Origin: Hyphomicrobiales bacterium
GTDB lineage: Bacteria > Pseudomonadota > Alphaproteobacteria > Rhizobiales > Rhizobiaceae
Direction of reading: 5' to 3'
DNA: 64,000 bases
Assembly: GCA_900472175.1 (NCBI GenBank)
Contig: UCHD01000001.1
Span: forward strand, 186,001 to 250,000
Below, piece by piece: positions 17,709 through 26,023 of this stretch. Each line of letters starts with the position of its first letter. The first letter of the stretch is position 1. The position numbers and the translations under genes are program-made. The notes below the pieces were generated by a model, which ran no database searches, had not been told where the DNA came from, and was given only the letters and a program-made list of their open reading frames with translations.

Positions 17709-19070
17709 ATGAATTCTGCTGAAACACCGTCTCAGCACATCAGCCGGAATGACCTGCATGCCATGGCCTATACCGATCCGCTGACCGGGCTTGGCAATTC
17801 CTACAGACTGCGTGACAAGGTGCGCGAAATCGCCGCCGATCGCGCCAGCGATCCTGCGCCGTTCACGATCGGCCTTGCCAATCTCGACGGGTTCAAGCCG
17901 ATTAACGATCTCTTCGGTCCCAATGCCGGCGATGAAATCCTCTGCCAGGTGGCAAACCGCTTGCTGGCCTGCGTTCCGGATGGTGCAACCGTCATCCGCG
18001 CCGGTGGCGACGAGTTCGCCTTCGTCTTGCCGCTGGTCTTCGAGCGCAAGGCGGCCGAAAAGATCGGCCAGATGCTGAAAGAGGTGCTGTCGGCTCCCTT
18101 CGATCTCGGCGAGCGCAATGTTCGCCTGTCCGCATCCTTCGGCTTTGCCGTTTACCCTTTCGCCGGTGAGGAATTCGAGGACCTTTTAAAGAGTGCCGAC
18201 ACCGCGCTTTACCGTTCCAAGCGCCGTGGCCGTGGCCAGATTACCGTCTATTCCCAGGAAATCGCCCAGGAAATGAAACGCGCAACGCAGCTTGAGCAGG
18301 CGCTGCGCAACGCCATCATCGCCGACGAAGTTGATGTGCATTTCCAGCCGATCGTCGACCTGAAGACGGAGATGGTGGTCGGTTTCGAAGCGCTGGCCCG
18401 CTGGTGCGATCCCGATCTCGGCTATGTCTCTCCGGCCGTTTTCGTGCCGCTGGCGGAAGAGCGCGGCTTTATCGATTCCCTCTCCGAGACTTTGCTGCGC
18501 AAGGCTGCCGAAACGGCATTGCTCTGGCCGAAGGAACTGTTTCTGTCTTTCAACCTGTCCTCGGCACAGCTGATGGATCCGATGACCAGCGCCAATGTCC
18601 TGTCGATCATCCAGCGTGCCGGACTTGATCCGCGCCGGCTGGAGCTGGAAATCACCGAGACCGCCGTCATGACCGATGCGGACGTCGCCCAGAGGATCGT
18701 TGCCGAACTTCGTGCAGCCGGTGTGCGCATCTCGCTCGACGATTTCGGCACCGGACAATCGAGCCTCGGCCGCCTGCGCGATTTTTCGTTCGACAAGGTC
18801 AAGGTTGATCGCGCCTTCGTTTCGCGCATCTCAGCCGACCGGGCATCCGAACATATCGTCAAGGCGATCATTGCCATGTGCGAGGGTCTCAACCTCGAAG
18901 TCGTCGCTGAAGGGATCGAGGACTTTTCCGAGGCCCTGAAACTGAAGGGCCTCGGCTGCGGCATGGGGCAGGGCTATTTCTACGGCAAACCGGCCGATTC
19001 CGTCACGACGCTGCGCTATCTCGCCGAAAAATATCAGGAAACCGGCCCGTCGCTCTCCGTCGCGGTCTGA
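17709..19070 (+). CDS. GGDEF-EAL protein (diguanylate cyclase/phosphodiesterase)
   Basis: A 453-residue cytoplasmic protein with no N-terminal membrane or sensor domain. The GGDEF domain begins at MAYTDPLTGLGN, and GGDEF is intact at 99-103. The EAL domain has EAL at 227-229 and keeps the catalytic blocks ELEITETAVM, LDDFGTGQSSLGRL and VVAEGIED. An RxxD inhibitory site just before GGDEF is not evident. Both activities are predicted on motif grounds, making and breaking c-di-GMP; the net output cannot be read. It starts 198 bases after the PAS/receiver gene in the same direction, so that receiver could control it (inference). Confidence 0.9.
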   Translation: MNSAETPSQHISRNDLHAMAYTDPLTGLGNSYRLRDKVREIAADRASDPAPFTIGLANLDGFKPINDLFGPNAGDEILCQVANRLLACVPDGATVIRAGGDEFAFVLPLVFERKAAEKIGQMLKEVLSAPFDLGERNVRLSASFGFAVYPFAGEEFEDLLKSADTALYRSKRRGRGQITVYSQEIAQEMKRATQLEQALRNAIIADEVDVHFQPIVDLKTEMVVGFEALARWCDPDLGYVSPAVFVPLAEERGFIDSLSETLLRKAAETALLWPKELFLSFNLSSAQLMDPMTSANVLSIIQRAGLDPRRLELEITETAVMTDADVAQRIVAELRAAGVRISLDDFGTGQSSLGRLRDFSFDKVKVDRAFVSRISADRASEHIVKAIIAMCEGLNLEVVAEGIEDFSEALKLKGLGCGMGQGYFYGKPADSVTTLRYLAEKYQETGPSLSVAV

Positions 19071-19076
19071 ACCGCG

Positions 19077-20000
19077 CTACGCTTCCCGTTCCTGGCGCCC
19101 TTCCTCCAGCAGCCAGTCCCGCACCCGGCGTGCCTGCTGATTGAGTTCACGCGACCGCGGCCAGACGACGTAGAAGGCCAGATCCGTCTTCAGCACGTGA
19201 TTGCCGACGGGAACCAGCGTACCTGAACGGACCTGCCGTTCGATCAGATGGTTCCATCCAAGCGCGACGCCTTCACCGGCCAGCACCGCCTGGATCACCA
19301 GCACATAATCATTCAGCGTCAGCCGTCGCGTCTTGGCCGGATAGGAAACCCCGGCACTGGCAAACCATTCCTGCCAGCTATAGGCCTGCCTGACTGGTTC
19401 TTCGAGATGGATCAGCGGATGTTTCAGAAGATCGGCCGGCCGTTGCGGCATGCCGTTTGCCTCGACGAAGGCGGGCGATGCAACCGCGCAGATCACCTCC
19501 GGCGCTAAAAGTGCCGTATGGTAGCGCGGCCAGTTGACGGGGTCACCACCGCCGCGAATGGCAAGCGGGATCGGCTCTTCCTCAAGGTCGAGATCACGCA
19601 CGCTGGTCTGGATGCGCAGGTCGATTTCGGGCAGGTCGGCGCGCAGCTTGGTCAGGCGCGGCAGCATCCACATCGAGGCAAAGGCCGTGGAGGCGGCAAG
19701 CGTCACATTGGTCTCGCGCCGCTTGGCCCGGATTTCCTCGGCCGATTTCTGGATGCGCGACAGCCCGAGCGACACGTCGGCATGGAATTTCTCACCCGCC
19801 TCCGTCAATTGCACGGCGCGGTGAACCCGGTGAAACAGCGGCACGCCGAGTTGCTCTTCCAGTCCGCGAATGGCGTAGGACACGGCGGCCTGCGTCATCG
19901 CCAGCTCGTTGGCGGCACGGGTGAAATTCTGATGCCGGCCGGCCGCCTCGAAGACGATCAGGCTGGAGGCGGACGGCAGCAGGCGGCGCAGGGTTTCCAT
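19077..20000 (-). CDS. LysR-family transcriptional regulator (GcvA-like)
   Basis: A 307-residue LTTR. The winged HTH (about 10-70) reads NFTRAANELAMTQAAVSYAI and VPLFHRVHRAVQLTEAGEKF. The rest is a periplasmic-binding-like effector domain. It is divergent from the methyltransferase gene at 20091 with a 90-base shared promoter region, the classic LTTR arrangement, so it likely controls the 20091-23724 pair. Its inducer is unknown but may be a methylated amine or betaine. Confidence 0.9.
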   Translation of the reverse strand: METLRRLLPSASSLIVFEAAGRHQNFTRAANELAMTQAAVSYAIRGLEEQLGVPLFHRVHRAVQLTEAGEKFHADVSLGLSRIQKSAEEIRAKRRETNVTLAASTAFASMWMLPRLTKLRADLPEIDLRIQTSVRDLDLEEEPIPLAIRGGGDPVNWPRYHTALLAPEVICAVASPAFVEANGMPQRPADLLKHPLIHLEEPVRQAYSWQEWFASAGVSYPAKTRRLTLNDYVLVIQAVLAGEGVALGWNHLIERQVRSGTLVPVGNHVLKTDLAFYVVWPRSRELNQQARRVRDWLLEEGRQEREA

Positions 20001-20090
20001 AAATCCAGCTTATATCATGTCTCCAATTTTTCCAGCGTTACACTGATCTTTTTCACAGCTAGCCTCGACTGAGAAAAGGGGAGGCATCCG

Positions 20091-21644
20091 ATGGAAACGC
20101 TTGTGGCTAACGAAGCAGAACCGGCAAGACGCTCACGCTCGGCGCGACCGGCAAGGCGTGACAATTCCGCCCGGATCACGGGCGTCCCCTATATCGCCCG
20201 CAACATCCCGACCTACGATATCCTCAGCGAAGAAAACCTTCAGAAGATCGAGCGCGTCGGCGATCGTATCCTGTCAGAGGTTGGCATCGAATTCCGCGAC
20301 GATCCCGCATCGATTGACCACTGGAAACGGGCAGGGGCGAGGGTCGATGGTCTGCTTGTGCGCTTCGAGCCGGGCATGCTGAACGAAATCGTCTCAACCG
20401 CACCCGCCCAGTTTACCCAGCATGCCCGCAATCCCGCCCACAACATCGAGATCGGCGGCAGAAACGTTGTCTTCTCACCGGCCTATGGCTCGCCCTTCGT
20501 GATGGACCTCGACAAGGGCCGCCGTTACGGCACGCTGGAGGATTTCCGCAATTTCATCAAGCTTGCCCAGTCGAGTCCCTGGCTGCACCATTCTGGCGGC
20601 ACGATTTGCGAGCCGGTCGATGTGCCCGTCAACAAGCGCCATCTCGACATGGTCTACAGCCATATCAAGTATTCCGATCGCGCCTTCATGGGGTCTATCA
20701 CCGCCGAGGACCGGGCGGAAGATTCGATCGACATGGCGCGGATCGTCTTCGGCCGTGATTTCGTCGACCGCAACTGCGTCATCCTCGGCAATGTCAACGT
20801 GAATTCCCCGCTCGTCTGGGATGGCACCATGACGAAATCGCTGCGCGCCTATGCCCGCGCCAACCAGGCTGCGGTCATCGTGCCCTTCATTCTCGGCGGC
20901 GCCATGGGGCCGGTCACCAATGCCGGCGCCATCGCGCAATCCTATGCCGAGACGCTGGCCGGTTGCGCGCTGACACAGTTGGAGCGCAGGGGCGCGCCGG
21001 TGATCTTCGGCAATTTCCTCTCCTCGATGTCGCTGCGCTCGGGTTCGCCGACATTCGGCACGCCGGAACCGGCAATCGGCTCGATGGTGATCGGCCAACT
21101 CGCCCGGCGGCTGAAATTGCCGTTGCGCTGCGCCGGCAACTTCTCCAATTCGAAGCTGCCGGATGCACAGGCAATGCAGGAAGGCGTCATGTCGATGCTG
21201 TCTGCCGTGCATTGCGGCGCCAACTTCATCCTGCATTCCGCAGGCTTCCTCGATGGACTGCTCGCCATGTCCTACGAGAAATTCGTGATGGACACGGATT
21301 TTTGCGGCGCATTGCATTCCTACCTCGCGGGCGTCGTGGTGGACGACAATACGCTGGCGATGGATGCGTTCCTGCAGGTCGGTCCGGGCAGCCATTTTCT
21401 CGGCTGCGATCACACGATGCGCAATTATCAGACCGCGTTCTGGGATTCCGCCCTCTCCGACAATGAGCCCTTCGAGAAGTGGAGCGAGGAGGGCGGCTCG
21501 ACCGACATGGCGGCGCGCGCCAACAAGCGCTGGAAAAAGACGCTGGCCGAATACGAAGCGCCGCCGCTGGACGTGGCAATCGACGAGGCGCTGGACGACT
21601 ATATGACAAGACGCAAGAGCAGCATGGCCGATGCCTGGTATTGA
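20091..21644 (+). CDS. Trimethylamine methyltransferase family protein (MttB superfamily, non-pyrrolysine)
   Basis: A 517-residue MttB-superfamily protein. Archaeal MttB uses a pyrrolysine coded by in-frame TAG; here the frame is open throughout, so this is the non-pyrrolysine type. Members of that type include glycine betaine and other quaternary-amine methyltransferases that pass a methyl group to a corrinoid protein. Conserved-looking blocks are YGSPFVMDLDKGRRYGTLED near 127 and GGAMGPVTNAGAIAQSYAE near 267. A GGGGAGG ribosome-binding site precedes ATG 20091. No corrinoid protein gene is adjacent. It is followed 31 bases later by a TMADH-like oxidoreductase. The substrate is not determined by sequence. 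Confidence 0.88.
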   Translation: METLVANEAEPARRSRSARPARRDNSARITGVPYIARNIPTYDILSEENLQKIERVGDRILSEVGIEFRDDPASIDHWKRAGARVDGLLVRFEPGMLNEIVSTAPAQFTQHARNPAHNIEIGGRNVVFSPAYGSPFVMDLDKGRRYGTLEDFRNFIKLAQSSPWLHHSGGTICEPVDVPVNKRHLDMVYSHIKYSDRAFMGSITAEDRAEDSIDMARIVFGRDFVDRNCVILGNVNVNSPLVWDGTMTKSLRAYARANQAAVIVPFILGGAMGPVTNAGAIAQSYAETLAGCALTQLERRGAPVIFGNFLSSMSLRSGSPTFGTPEPAIGSMVIGQLARRLKLPLRCAGNFSNSKLPDAQAMQEGVMSMLSAVHCGANFILHSAGFLDGLLAMSYEKFVMDTDFCGALHSYLAGVVVDDNTLAMDAFLQVGPGSHFLGCDHTMRNYQTAFWDSALSDNEPFEKWSEEGGSTDMAARANKRWKKTLAEYEAPPLDVAIDEALDDYMTRRKSSMADAWY

Positions 21645-21675
21645 TACCGGGCATCTCTCTTCCCGGGAAAACAGA

Positions 21676-23724
21676 ATGACCTCGACGAAAGATCCGTTGC
21701 TCCAGCCCTATCAGCTTAGGCATCTGACATTGAAAAACCGGATCATGTCGACCTCGCATGAGCCGGCCTATTCCGAAGACGGCATGCCGAAGGACCGCTA
21801 CCGGCTCTATCATCTCGAAAAGGCCAAGGGCGGCATCGCGCTGACGATGACGGCGGGTTCGGCGATCGTCTCGGAGGATTCGCCACCCGCCTTTGGCAAT
21901 CTCTATGCCTATTCCGACGAGATAGTGCCGTGGCTGAAGAAGATTGCCGACGACTGTCATGAGCACGGCGCCGCCGTGATGATCCAGCTCACCCATCTGG
22001 GCCGCCGTACCGGCTGGAACAAGGGCGACTGGCTGCCGGTGCTGTCGCCATCACCGGTGCGCGAAGCCGCCCATCGGGCGTTTCCAAAGGAGATCGAGGA
22101 CTGGGATATCGAGCGCATTGTCGGCGATTATGCGAGTGCCGCCCAGCGCATGCAGGCGGCAGGGCTGGATGGCATCGAGTTCGAAGCGTATGGCCACCTG
22201 ATGGACGGCTTCTGGTCTCCCGCGACCAACCATCGCGACGATGCATTCGGCGGTTCGCTCGATAACCGCATGCGCTTCTCCGACATGGTTCTCGATGCGG
22301 TTCGCAAGGCTGTCGGCCCGGATTTCATCGTCGGTATCCGCATGGTGGCGGATGAGCAATGGGATATCGGCCTCTCGCGCGAGGAAGGCGTCGCCATCGC
22401 CAAACGGCTGGCCGGGTCCGGCAAGGTCGATTTCCTGAACATCATCCGCGGCCATATCGATCACGATGCGCATCTGACCAATGTTATACCGATCCAGGGC
22501 ATGGCCGCATCGCCGCATCTGGATTTCGCAGGCGAGGTTCGCACCGCCACCAAATTCCCGGTCTTCCACGCCGCCCGCATCGCCGATGTCGCGACAGCGC
22601 GGCACGCCATCGCCGAAGGCAAGCTCGATATGGTGGGCATGACCCGTGCCCATATCGCCGATCCGCATATCGTCAGGAAAATCATCGAAGGCCGCGAAAA
22701 CCAGATCCGCCCATGCGTCGGCGCCACCTATTGTCTTGACCGCATCTACGAGGGCGGCGGCGCGCTCTGTATTCACAATGCGGCGACCGGCCGCGAGGCG
22801 ACTATCCCGCATGTGATTTCGAAGACGACCGGGCGTCTGCGGAAAGTCGTCGTGGTCGGAGCGGGGCCGGCGGGACTTGAGGCCGCACGGGTTCTGGCGG
22901 AGCGTGGTCATTCCGTCGAAGTGCTCGAGGCGACCGGGGAGGCCGGGGGCCAGATCCTGCTCGCAGCCCGCAATCCGCGCCGCAAGGAAATGATCGGCAT
23001 CGTCGACTGGCGGCTATCCGAGCTGGAGCGTCTCGGCGTTCCTATTCATTACAATGTCTTTGCCGAAGCTGAGGATATTCTGGAGCTAAAGCCGGATCTG
23101 GTGGTCATCGCCACCGGCGGCATCGCACAAAATCCGGTTCTCGAAGCAGGCGACAATCTGGTGGTGTCCAGCTGGGATATCATCGCCGGTGCTATCAAGC
23201 CGGAAGGTCCTGTCCTGCTCTACGATGACAATGGCGCCCATACCGGCATGACAGCGGCGGAATTGATTGCGGCAAGTGGTGCCGAATTGGAGATCGTCTC
23301 GCCGGAACGCATGTTCGCCCCGGAAATCGGCGGCATGAACCATGTTCCCTATGCCAAGGCATTTGCCGAAAAGAATGTCCGGGTGACCATCAATACGAGG
23401 CTGAAATCGGTGCGCCGCGAGGGCAACCAACTGGTTGCTGTGCTTGGCTCTGACTATACGGAAAGGGCCGCGGTCGAACGGCGGGTGGCGCAGGTCGTGG
23501 TCGAACACGGAACCCTGCCGATGGCCGACCTCTATCTCGCGCTGAAGCCGTTGTCACGCAATCTCGGTGCGGTGGACTACAAGGCGCTGATCCGCCAGGA
23601 AAATCCGATCAAGACTCGTAATTCGGACGGAGAGTTCGATCTTTTCCGCATCGGCGACGCCGTTGCCAGCCGCAATATTCACGCGGGCATCTATGACGCG
23701 TTGCGCTACGGGGTGCTGTTCTAA
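21676..23724 (+). CDS. TMADH-like NADH:flavin oxidoreductase/demethylase
   Basis: A 682-residue two-part flavoprotein. Residues 1 to about 345 form an Old Yellow Enzyme-type FMN barrel (PYQLRHLTLKNRIMSTSHEP; LTHLGRRTGWNKGDW). A cysteine cluster follows at 347-365, then FAD/NAD-binding domains with GAGPAGLEAARVLAERGHSVE near 396. This architecture is that of trimethylamine dehydrogenase, dimethylglycine catabolism protein DgcA and stachydrine/N-methylproline demethylases. The cluster reads C347-x2-Ala350-x2-C353-x11-C365, so one of four expected Fe-S cysteines is Ala. ATG 21676 is preferred over one 45 bases upstream that overlaps the previous gene. Likely role: oxidative N-demethylation of a methylated amine. 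Confidence 0.85.
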   Translation: MTSTKDPLLQPYQLRHLTLKNRIMSTSHEPAYSEDGMPKDRYRLYHLEKAKGGIALTMTAGSAIVSEDSPPAFGNLYAYSDEIVPWLKKIADDCHEHGAAVMIQLTHLGRRTGWNKGDWLPVLSPSPVREAAHRAFPKEIEDWDIERIVGDYASAAQRMQAAGLDGIEFEAYGHLMDGFWSPATNHRDDAFGGSLDNRMRFSDMVLDAVRKAVGPDFIVGIRMVADEQWDIGLSREEGVAIAKRLAGSGKVDFLNIIRGHIDHDAHLTNVIPIQGMAASPHLDFAGEVRTATKFPVFHAARIADVATARHAIAEGKLDMVGMTRAHIADPHIVRKIIEGRENQIRPCVGATYCLDRIYEGGGALCIHNAATGREATIPHVISKTTGRLRKVVVVGAGPAGLEAARVLAERGHSVEVLEATGEAGGQILLAARNPRRKEMIGIVDWRLSELERLGVPIHYNVFAEAEDILELKPDLVVIATGGIAQNPVLEAGDNLVVSSWDIIAGAIKPEGPVLLYDDNGAHTGMTAAELIAASGAELEIVSPERMFAPEIGGMNHVPYAKAFAEKNVRVTINTRLKSVRREGNQLVAVLGSDYTERAAVERRVAQVVVEHGTLPMADLYLALKPLSRNLGAVDYKALIRQENPIKTRNSDGEFDLFRIGDAVASRNIHAGIYDALRYGVLF

Positions 23725-23728
23725 ACAG

Positions 23729-23756
23729 AAACGGCGACGCTTTCGCGCCGCCGTTT
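23729..23756. terminator. Hairpin between convergent genes, likely shared terminator
   Basis: Stem AAACGGCG (23729-23736) pairs with CGCCGTTT (23749-23756), with a 12-base loop. It lies 5 bases after the demethylase stop and 25 bases before the end of the PRC-barrel gene. T-runs are short on both strands, so efficiency is uncertain. Confidence 0.5.
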
Positions 23757-23780
23757 CGCCTCACCCAGCCCTCTACGGGA

Positions 23781-24407
23781 TTACGGGTTGGTCGCAGGCT
23801 GTTCAGCCGGCTTCATTGCAGGATCCGCTGCCGGAGCCGTTGACGACGTGGTTGTCGTATCGACCGGCGCATTGGCATTCTGTTCAGCTACCTGCTGCGA
23901 CTTGGTTTTGAATTCCGGCGCTGCCTTCAGCGTATCGGCGGTCTCCGCCGTGGTCAGCTTCAGGTCGTCGGAATTGGGCACGTCGGCAACAGTGATCGTA
24001 TCCAGCGGAACTGCGACGTTCTTTTCGCCGATCCCGAGGAAGCCGCCGACACCGATCACGGCTGCTTCGACAGAGCCATCCTTGGTGAAGATCACGTCAT
24101 TGATCTCACCGATACTTTCATCCGAAGCATTGTAGACGGACTGGCCGATATAGGTGCTGGCAGCGATCTGGTCTGCGCCCTGTTCGGTCAGGTAACCGGA
24201 ACCTGCGGCTGGCGTGGTTGCGGCCGCCTGGTCCATCGGCTTCTTCATCGCGTCAGCCGGCTGCTCGGTGCCGCTCATTGGCGTTTCCATGGTCTGCGGC
24301 TGAGCCGACGGCTGTGTTGTTTCCTGAGCAAAGCTCATGGGTGCGAAGACGGTGACGCCAGCAAAAAGTGCACCTGCGGCGACGGAAGCTACGAGTTTCT
24401 TGGTCAT
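23781..24407 (-). CDS. Exported PRC-barrel domain protein
   Basis: A 208-residue protein with a Sec signal peptide (MTKKLVASVAAGALFAGVTV, then FAPMSFAQE, likely cut after SFA). A Pro/Gln/Thr-rich linker follows, then one PRC-barrel domain at about 80-155 (YIGQSVYNASDESIGEINDV; GFLGIGEKNVAVPLDTI). The C terminus is a low-complexity tail rich in Ala, Pro and Thr. PRC-barrel proteins of this exported type are frequent members of the rhizobial general stress response. A good EcfG-type promoter lies about 80-105 bases upstream, supporting that. Molecular function is unknown. Confidence 0.88.
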   Translation of the reverse strand: MTKKLVASVAAGALFAGVTVFAPMSFAQETTQPSAQPQTMETPMSGTEQPADAMKKPMDQAAATTPAAGSGYLTEQGADQIAASTYIGQSVYNASDESIGEINDVIFTKDGSVEAAVIGVGGFLGIGEKNVAVPLDTITVADVPNSDDLKLTTAETADTLKAAPEFKTKSQQVAEQNANAPVDTTTTSSTAPAADPAMKPAEQPATNP

Positions 24408-24487
24408 TGTAAACCTACCTTTTCGTTCTCTTTGTCGATCAAAGCGCGGGGTTCAAATCCTTGCCGCCGCACCGGTGATGCAGACAC

Positions 24488-24512
24488 AACGACTCAGGTG
24501 GAGGGTGGTTCC
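24488..24512 (-). promoter_or_regulatory. EcfG/RpoE2-type general stress promoter
   Basis: On the minus strand the sequence reads GGAAC, 16 bases, CGTT. This matches the alphaproteobacterial EcfG consensus (GGAAC-N16/17-CGTT) exactly. It lies about 80 bases upstream of the PRC-barrel start codon and points toward it. Confidence 0.75.
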
Positions 24513-24699
24513 GTAAAAAATATGCAATTGGAGGAGGAACTTTTCGTTTTATAAGCAGGCTACGGAAGCTGGCTTCAGCCAGAACGGAAGGGAATTCGGC
24601 CAATACGCTTGAACCAGGTAATGCTGGCTACTTCTATTTTAGCGGGAATTTTTCGACGTTTTTATCTCAGTGCACTTCTTTCGACAGGAAAAAGTAACC

Positions 24700-24830
24700 A
24701 AGTCCTGCAACTGTGCGCTGCAGATTGGGGGTGTCATTCCAACGGCAAGACTGGAATTCACGCTCCGCTCAAACATTAAAATTAAAAATTTTACCGGCTT
24801 GGGGCTGCGCTGCAAAGCCGGCCGTTTTTT
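24700..24830 (+). ncRNA. Candidate Hfq-type small RNA
   Basis: In the 432-base gap upstream of the membrane-protein gene there is a module typical of Hfq-bound sRNAs. It consists of a hairpin ATTCCA/TGGAAT (24736-24757), an A/U-rich unpaired stretch (about 24770-24792), and then a terminator hairpin with six Ts ending at 24830. The 5' end is not defined and 24700 is only a guess; no clear promoter was identified. No known rhizobial sRNA family was recognised. The rest of the gap (24408-24700) holds the EcfG promoter and no gene. Confidence 0.4.
24794..24830 (+). terminator. Rho-independent terminator-like hairpin
   Basis: Stem CCGGCTT (24794-24800) pairs with AAGCCGG (24815-24821). The loop is 14 bases, followed by CCG and six Ts (24825-24830). 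It ends only 9 bases before the possible ATG at 24840, so it closes an upstream transcript or acts as an attenuator. Confidence 0.65.
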
Positions 24831-24839
24831 ATCCCCGCT

Positions 24840-25946
24840 ATGGAGTTGTATCAATTGAAGTGGATGTTGTTGGAGCGCGTGATGCAGCTGCATGTGTTGC
24901 GCATGGGCATTGTCTCGCTTGCCGTGATGGCTGCCATGTTCGTTTATGAACACGCCTTTCTCGGCGTCAGCTACAACACCGAAAGGGCGCCGCGCCTGCA
25001 CCCCTATGATCTTTTCCGGTCGTTCGTCGCCTTTCTCCTGTCGACGGCTTTGGTCCGCGCGCTTTGGAAGGATGGTGTGCTGCATGGGAGACCGGCTGTG
25101 CCGCGGCTGCCATTGAAATCGATTTTGATCAGCGCTGGGGTGACGGTTTTTGCCCTCTGGTGCGCCTGGTTGTTCTCCCGCAATCCTCAGCTTTTCAATG
25201 CTCTATCGCTGGAAGATGGTCCTTTCGAATGGCTGTCGGCGCTCTTCCTCTTCATTGCATCGGCCTTTTTCGTGCTTCTTGTCATCGAGCATTTGGCTGG
25301 AGCACGACCCGGCGGCGGGCGTCTGGCCTGGATCGCCGGTTTTGCTGGTATGTTCGCTCTGGTTTTCTTCGTTATCGGCATGGAAGAGATTTCGTGGATG
25401 CAGCGCATCTTCGACGTGGCGACACCGCAGGCATTCGCTGCCCTGAACGACCAGAAGGAATTCAACTTCCACAACATATCAACCGGAGCATCCGAGCTTA
25501 TCTATTATAGTGGCGCCTTCTTCCTTTTGGTATTCGTTCCTTTCATTGGCCTGTTCTTGCCGGAGCGATGGAAGGGCAGCGCCGGTGCTGCGCTGATGCC
25601 CAGCGTCTTCGTGCTCGCGGCCAGTGCCCCCATGGTTGCGTTCAACAGCGGACGATGGGGTGTGCTGCCAACACAGATATCGGTGATGATGACCGTGATC
25701 ATCCTTGTCGTTCTGGTCAATCTGGCGCTGCGGCATGGTCTGTGGAAAGAGTTTCTGCTGTTTGCCGTTATGGCATTCTCGATCGTTGCGGTGCAGCAAC
25801 TGTTCCTGGCCGAATCCGGCCGCCTGCTGCGGCTCTGGGATCCGACTGAGTATAAAGAACTCTTCATCGCCGCAGGCCTGGCGATTTATGCCGGCGAGAC
25901 CTGGTGGCGGCTGCGGCCGTCTCGACCGGCTGCTTCACACGCCTGA
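24840..25946 (+). CDS. Polytopic membrane protein of unknown function
   Basis: Up to 368 residues and strongly hydrophobic, with about 8-9 predicted membrane segments spread along the whole length. I do not recognise the family. Internal features include a charged loop MEEISWMQRIFDVATPQAF between segments near 180 and a conserved-looking NFHNISTGASELIYYSGAFF near 205. The start is uncertain. ATG 24840 lies right after a terminator-like hairpin and has no ribosome-binding site, so translation may begin at a downstream in-frame start such as ATG 24864, 24882 or 24906. It ends before a strong bidirectional terminator. Confidence 0.65.
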   Translation: MELYQLKWMLLERVMQLHVLRMGIVSLAVMAAMFVYEHAFLGVSYNTERAPRLHPYDLFRSFVAFLLSTALVRALWKDGVLHGRPAVPRLPLKSILISAGVTVFALWCAWLFSRNPQLFNALSLEDGPFEWLSALFLFIASAFFVLLVIEHLAGARPGGGRLAWIAGFAGMFALVFFVIGMEEISWMQRIFDVATPQAFAALNDQKEFNFHNISTGASELIYYSGAFFLLVFVPFIGLFLPERWKGSAGAALMPSVFVLAASAPMVAFNSGRWGVLPTQISVMMTVIILVVLVNLALRHGLWKEFLLFAVMAFSIVAVQQLFLAESGRLLRLWDPTEYKELFIAAGLAIYAGETWWRLRPSRPAASHA

Positions 25947-25960
25947 CATGCTGATAACAA

Positions 25961-25992
25961 CGAAAAAGCCGGGCAGACGCCCGGCTTTTTCG
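25961..25992. terminator. Strong bidirectional terminator
   Basis: A perfect 14-bp stem CGAAAAAGCCGGGC (25961-25974) with loop AGAC pairs with GCCCGGCTTTTTCG (25979-25992). The A- and T-runs serve both strands. It separates the convergent membrane-protein gene and the SMP-30 gene. Confidence 0.93.
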
Positions 25993-26023
25993 TTCGCTCT
26001 TCAAGCAAAACCGGAGTTCCGCT

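Noticed and set aside
24449-24460. GGGTTCAAATCC resembling a tRNA T-loop
   Set aside because: No cloverleaf or acceptor stem can be formed with the flanking sequence; it is the upstream region of the PRC-barrel gene.
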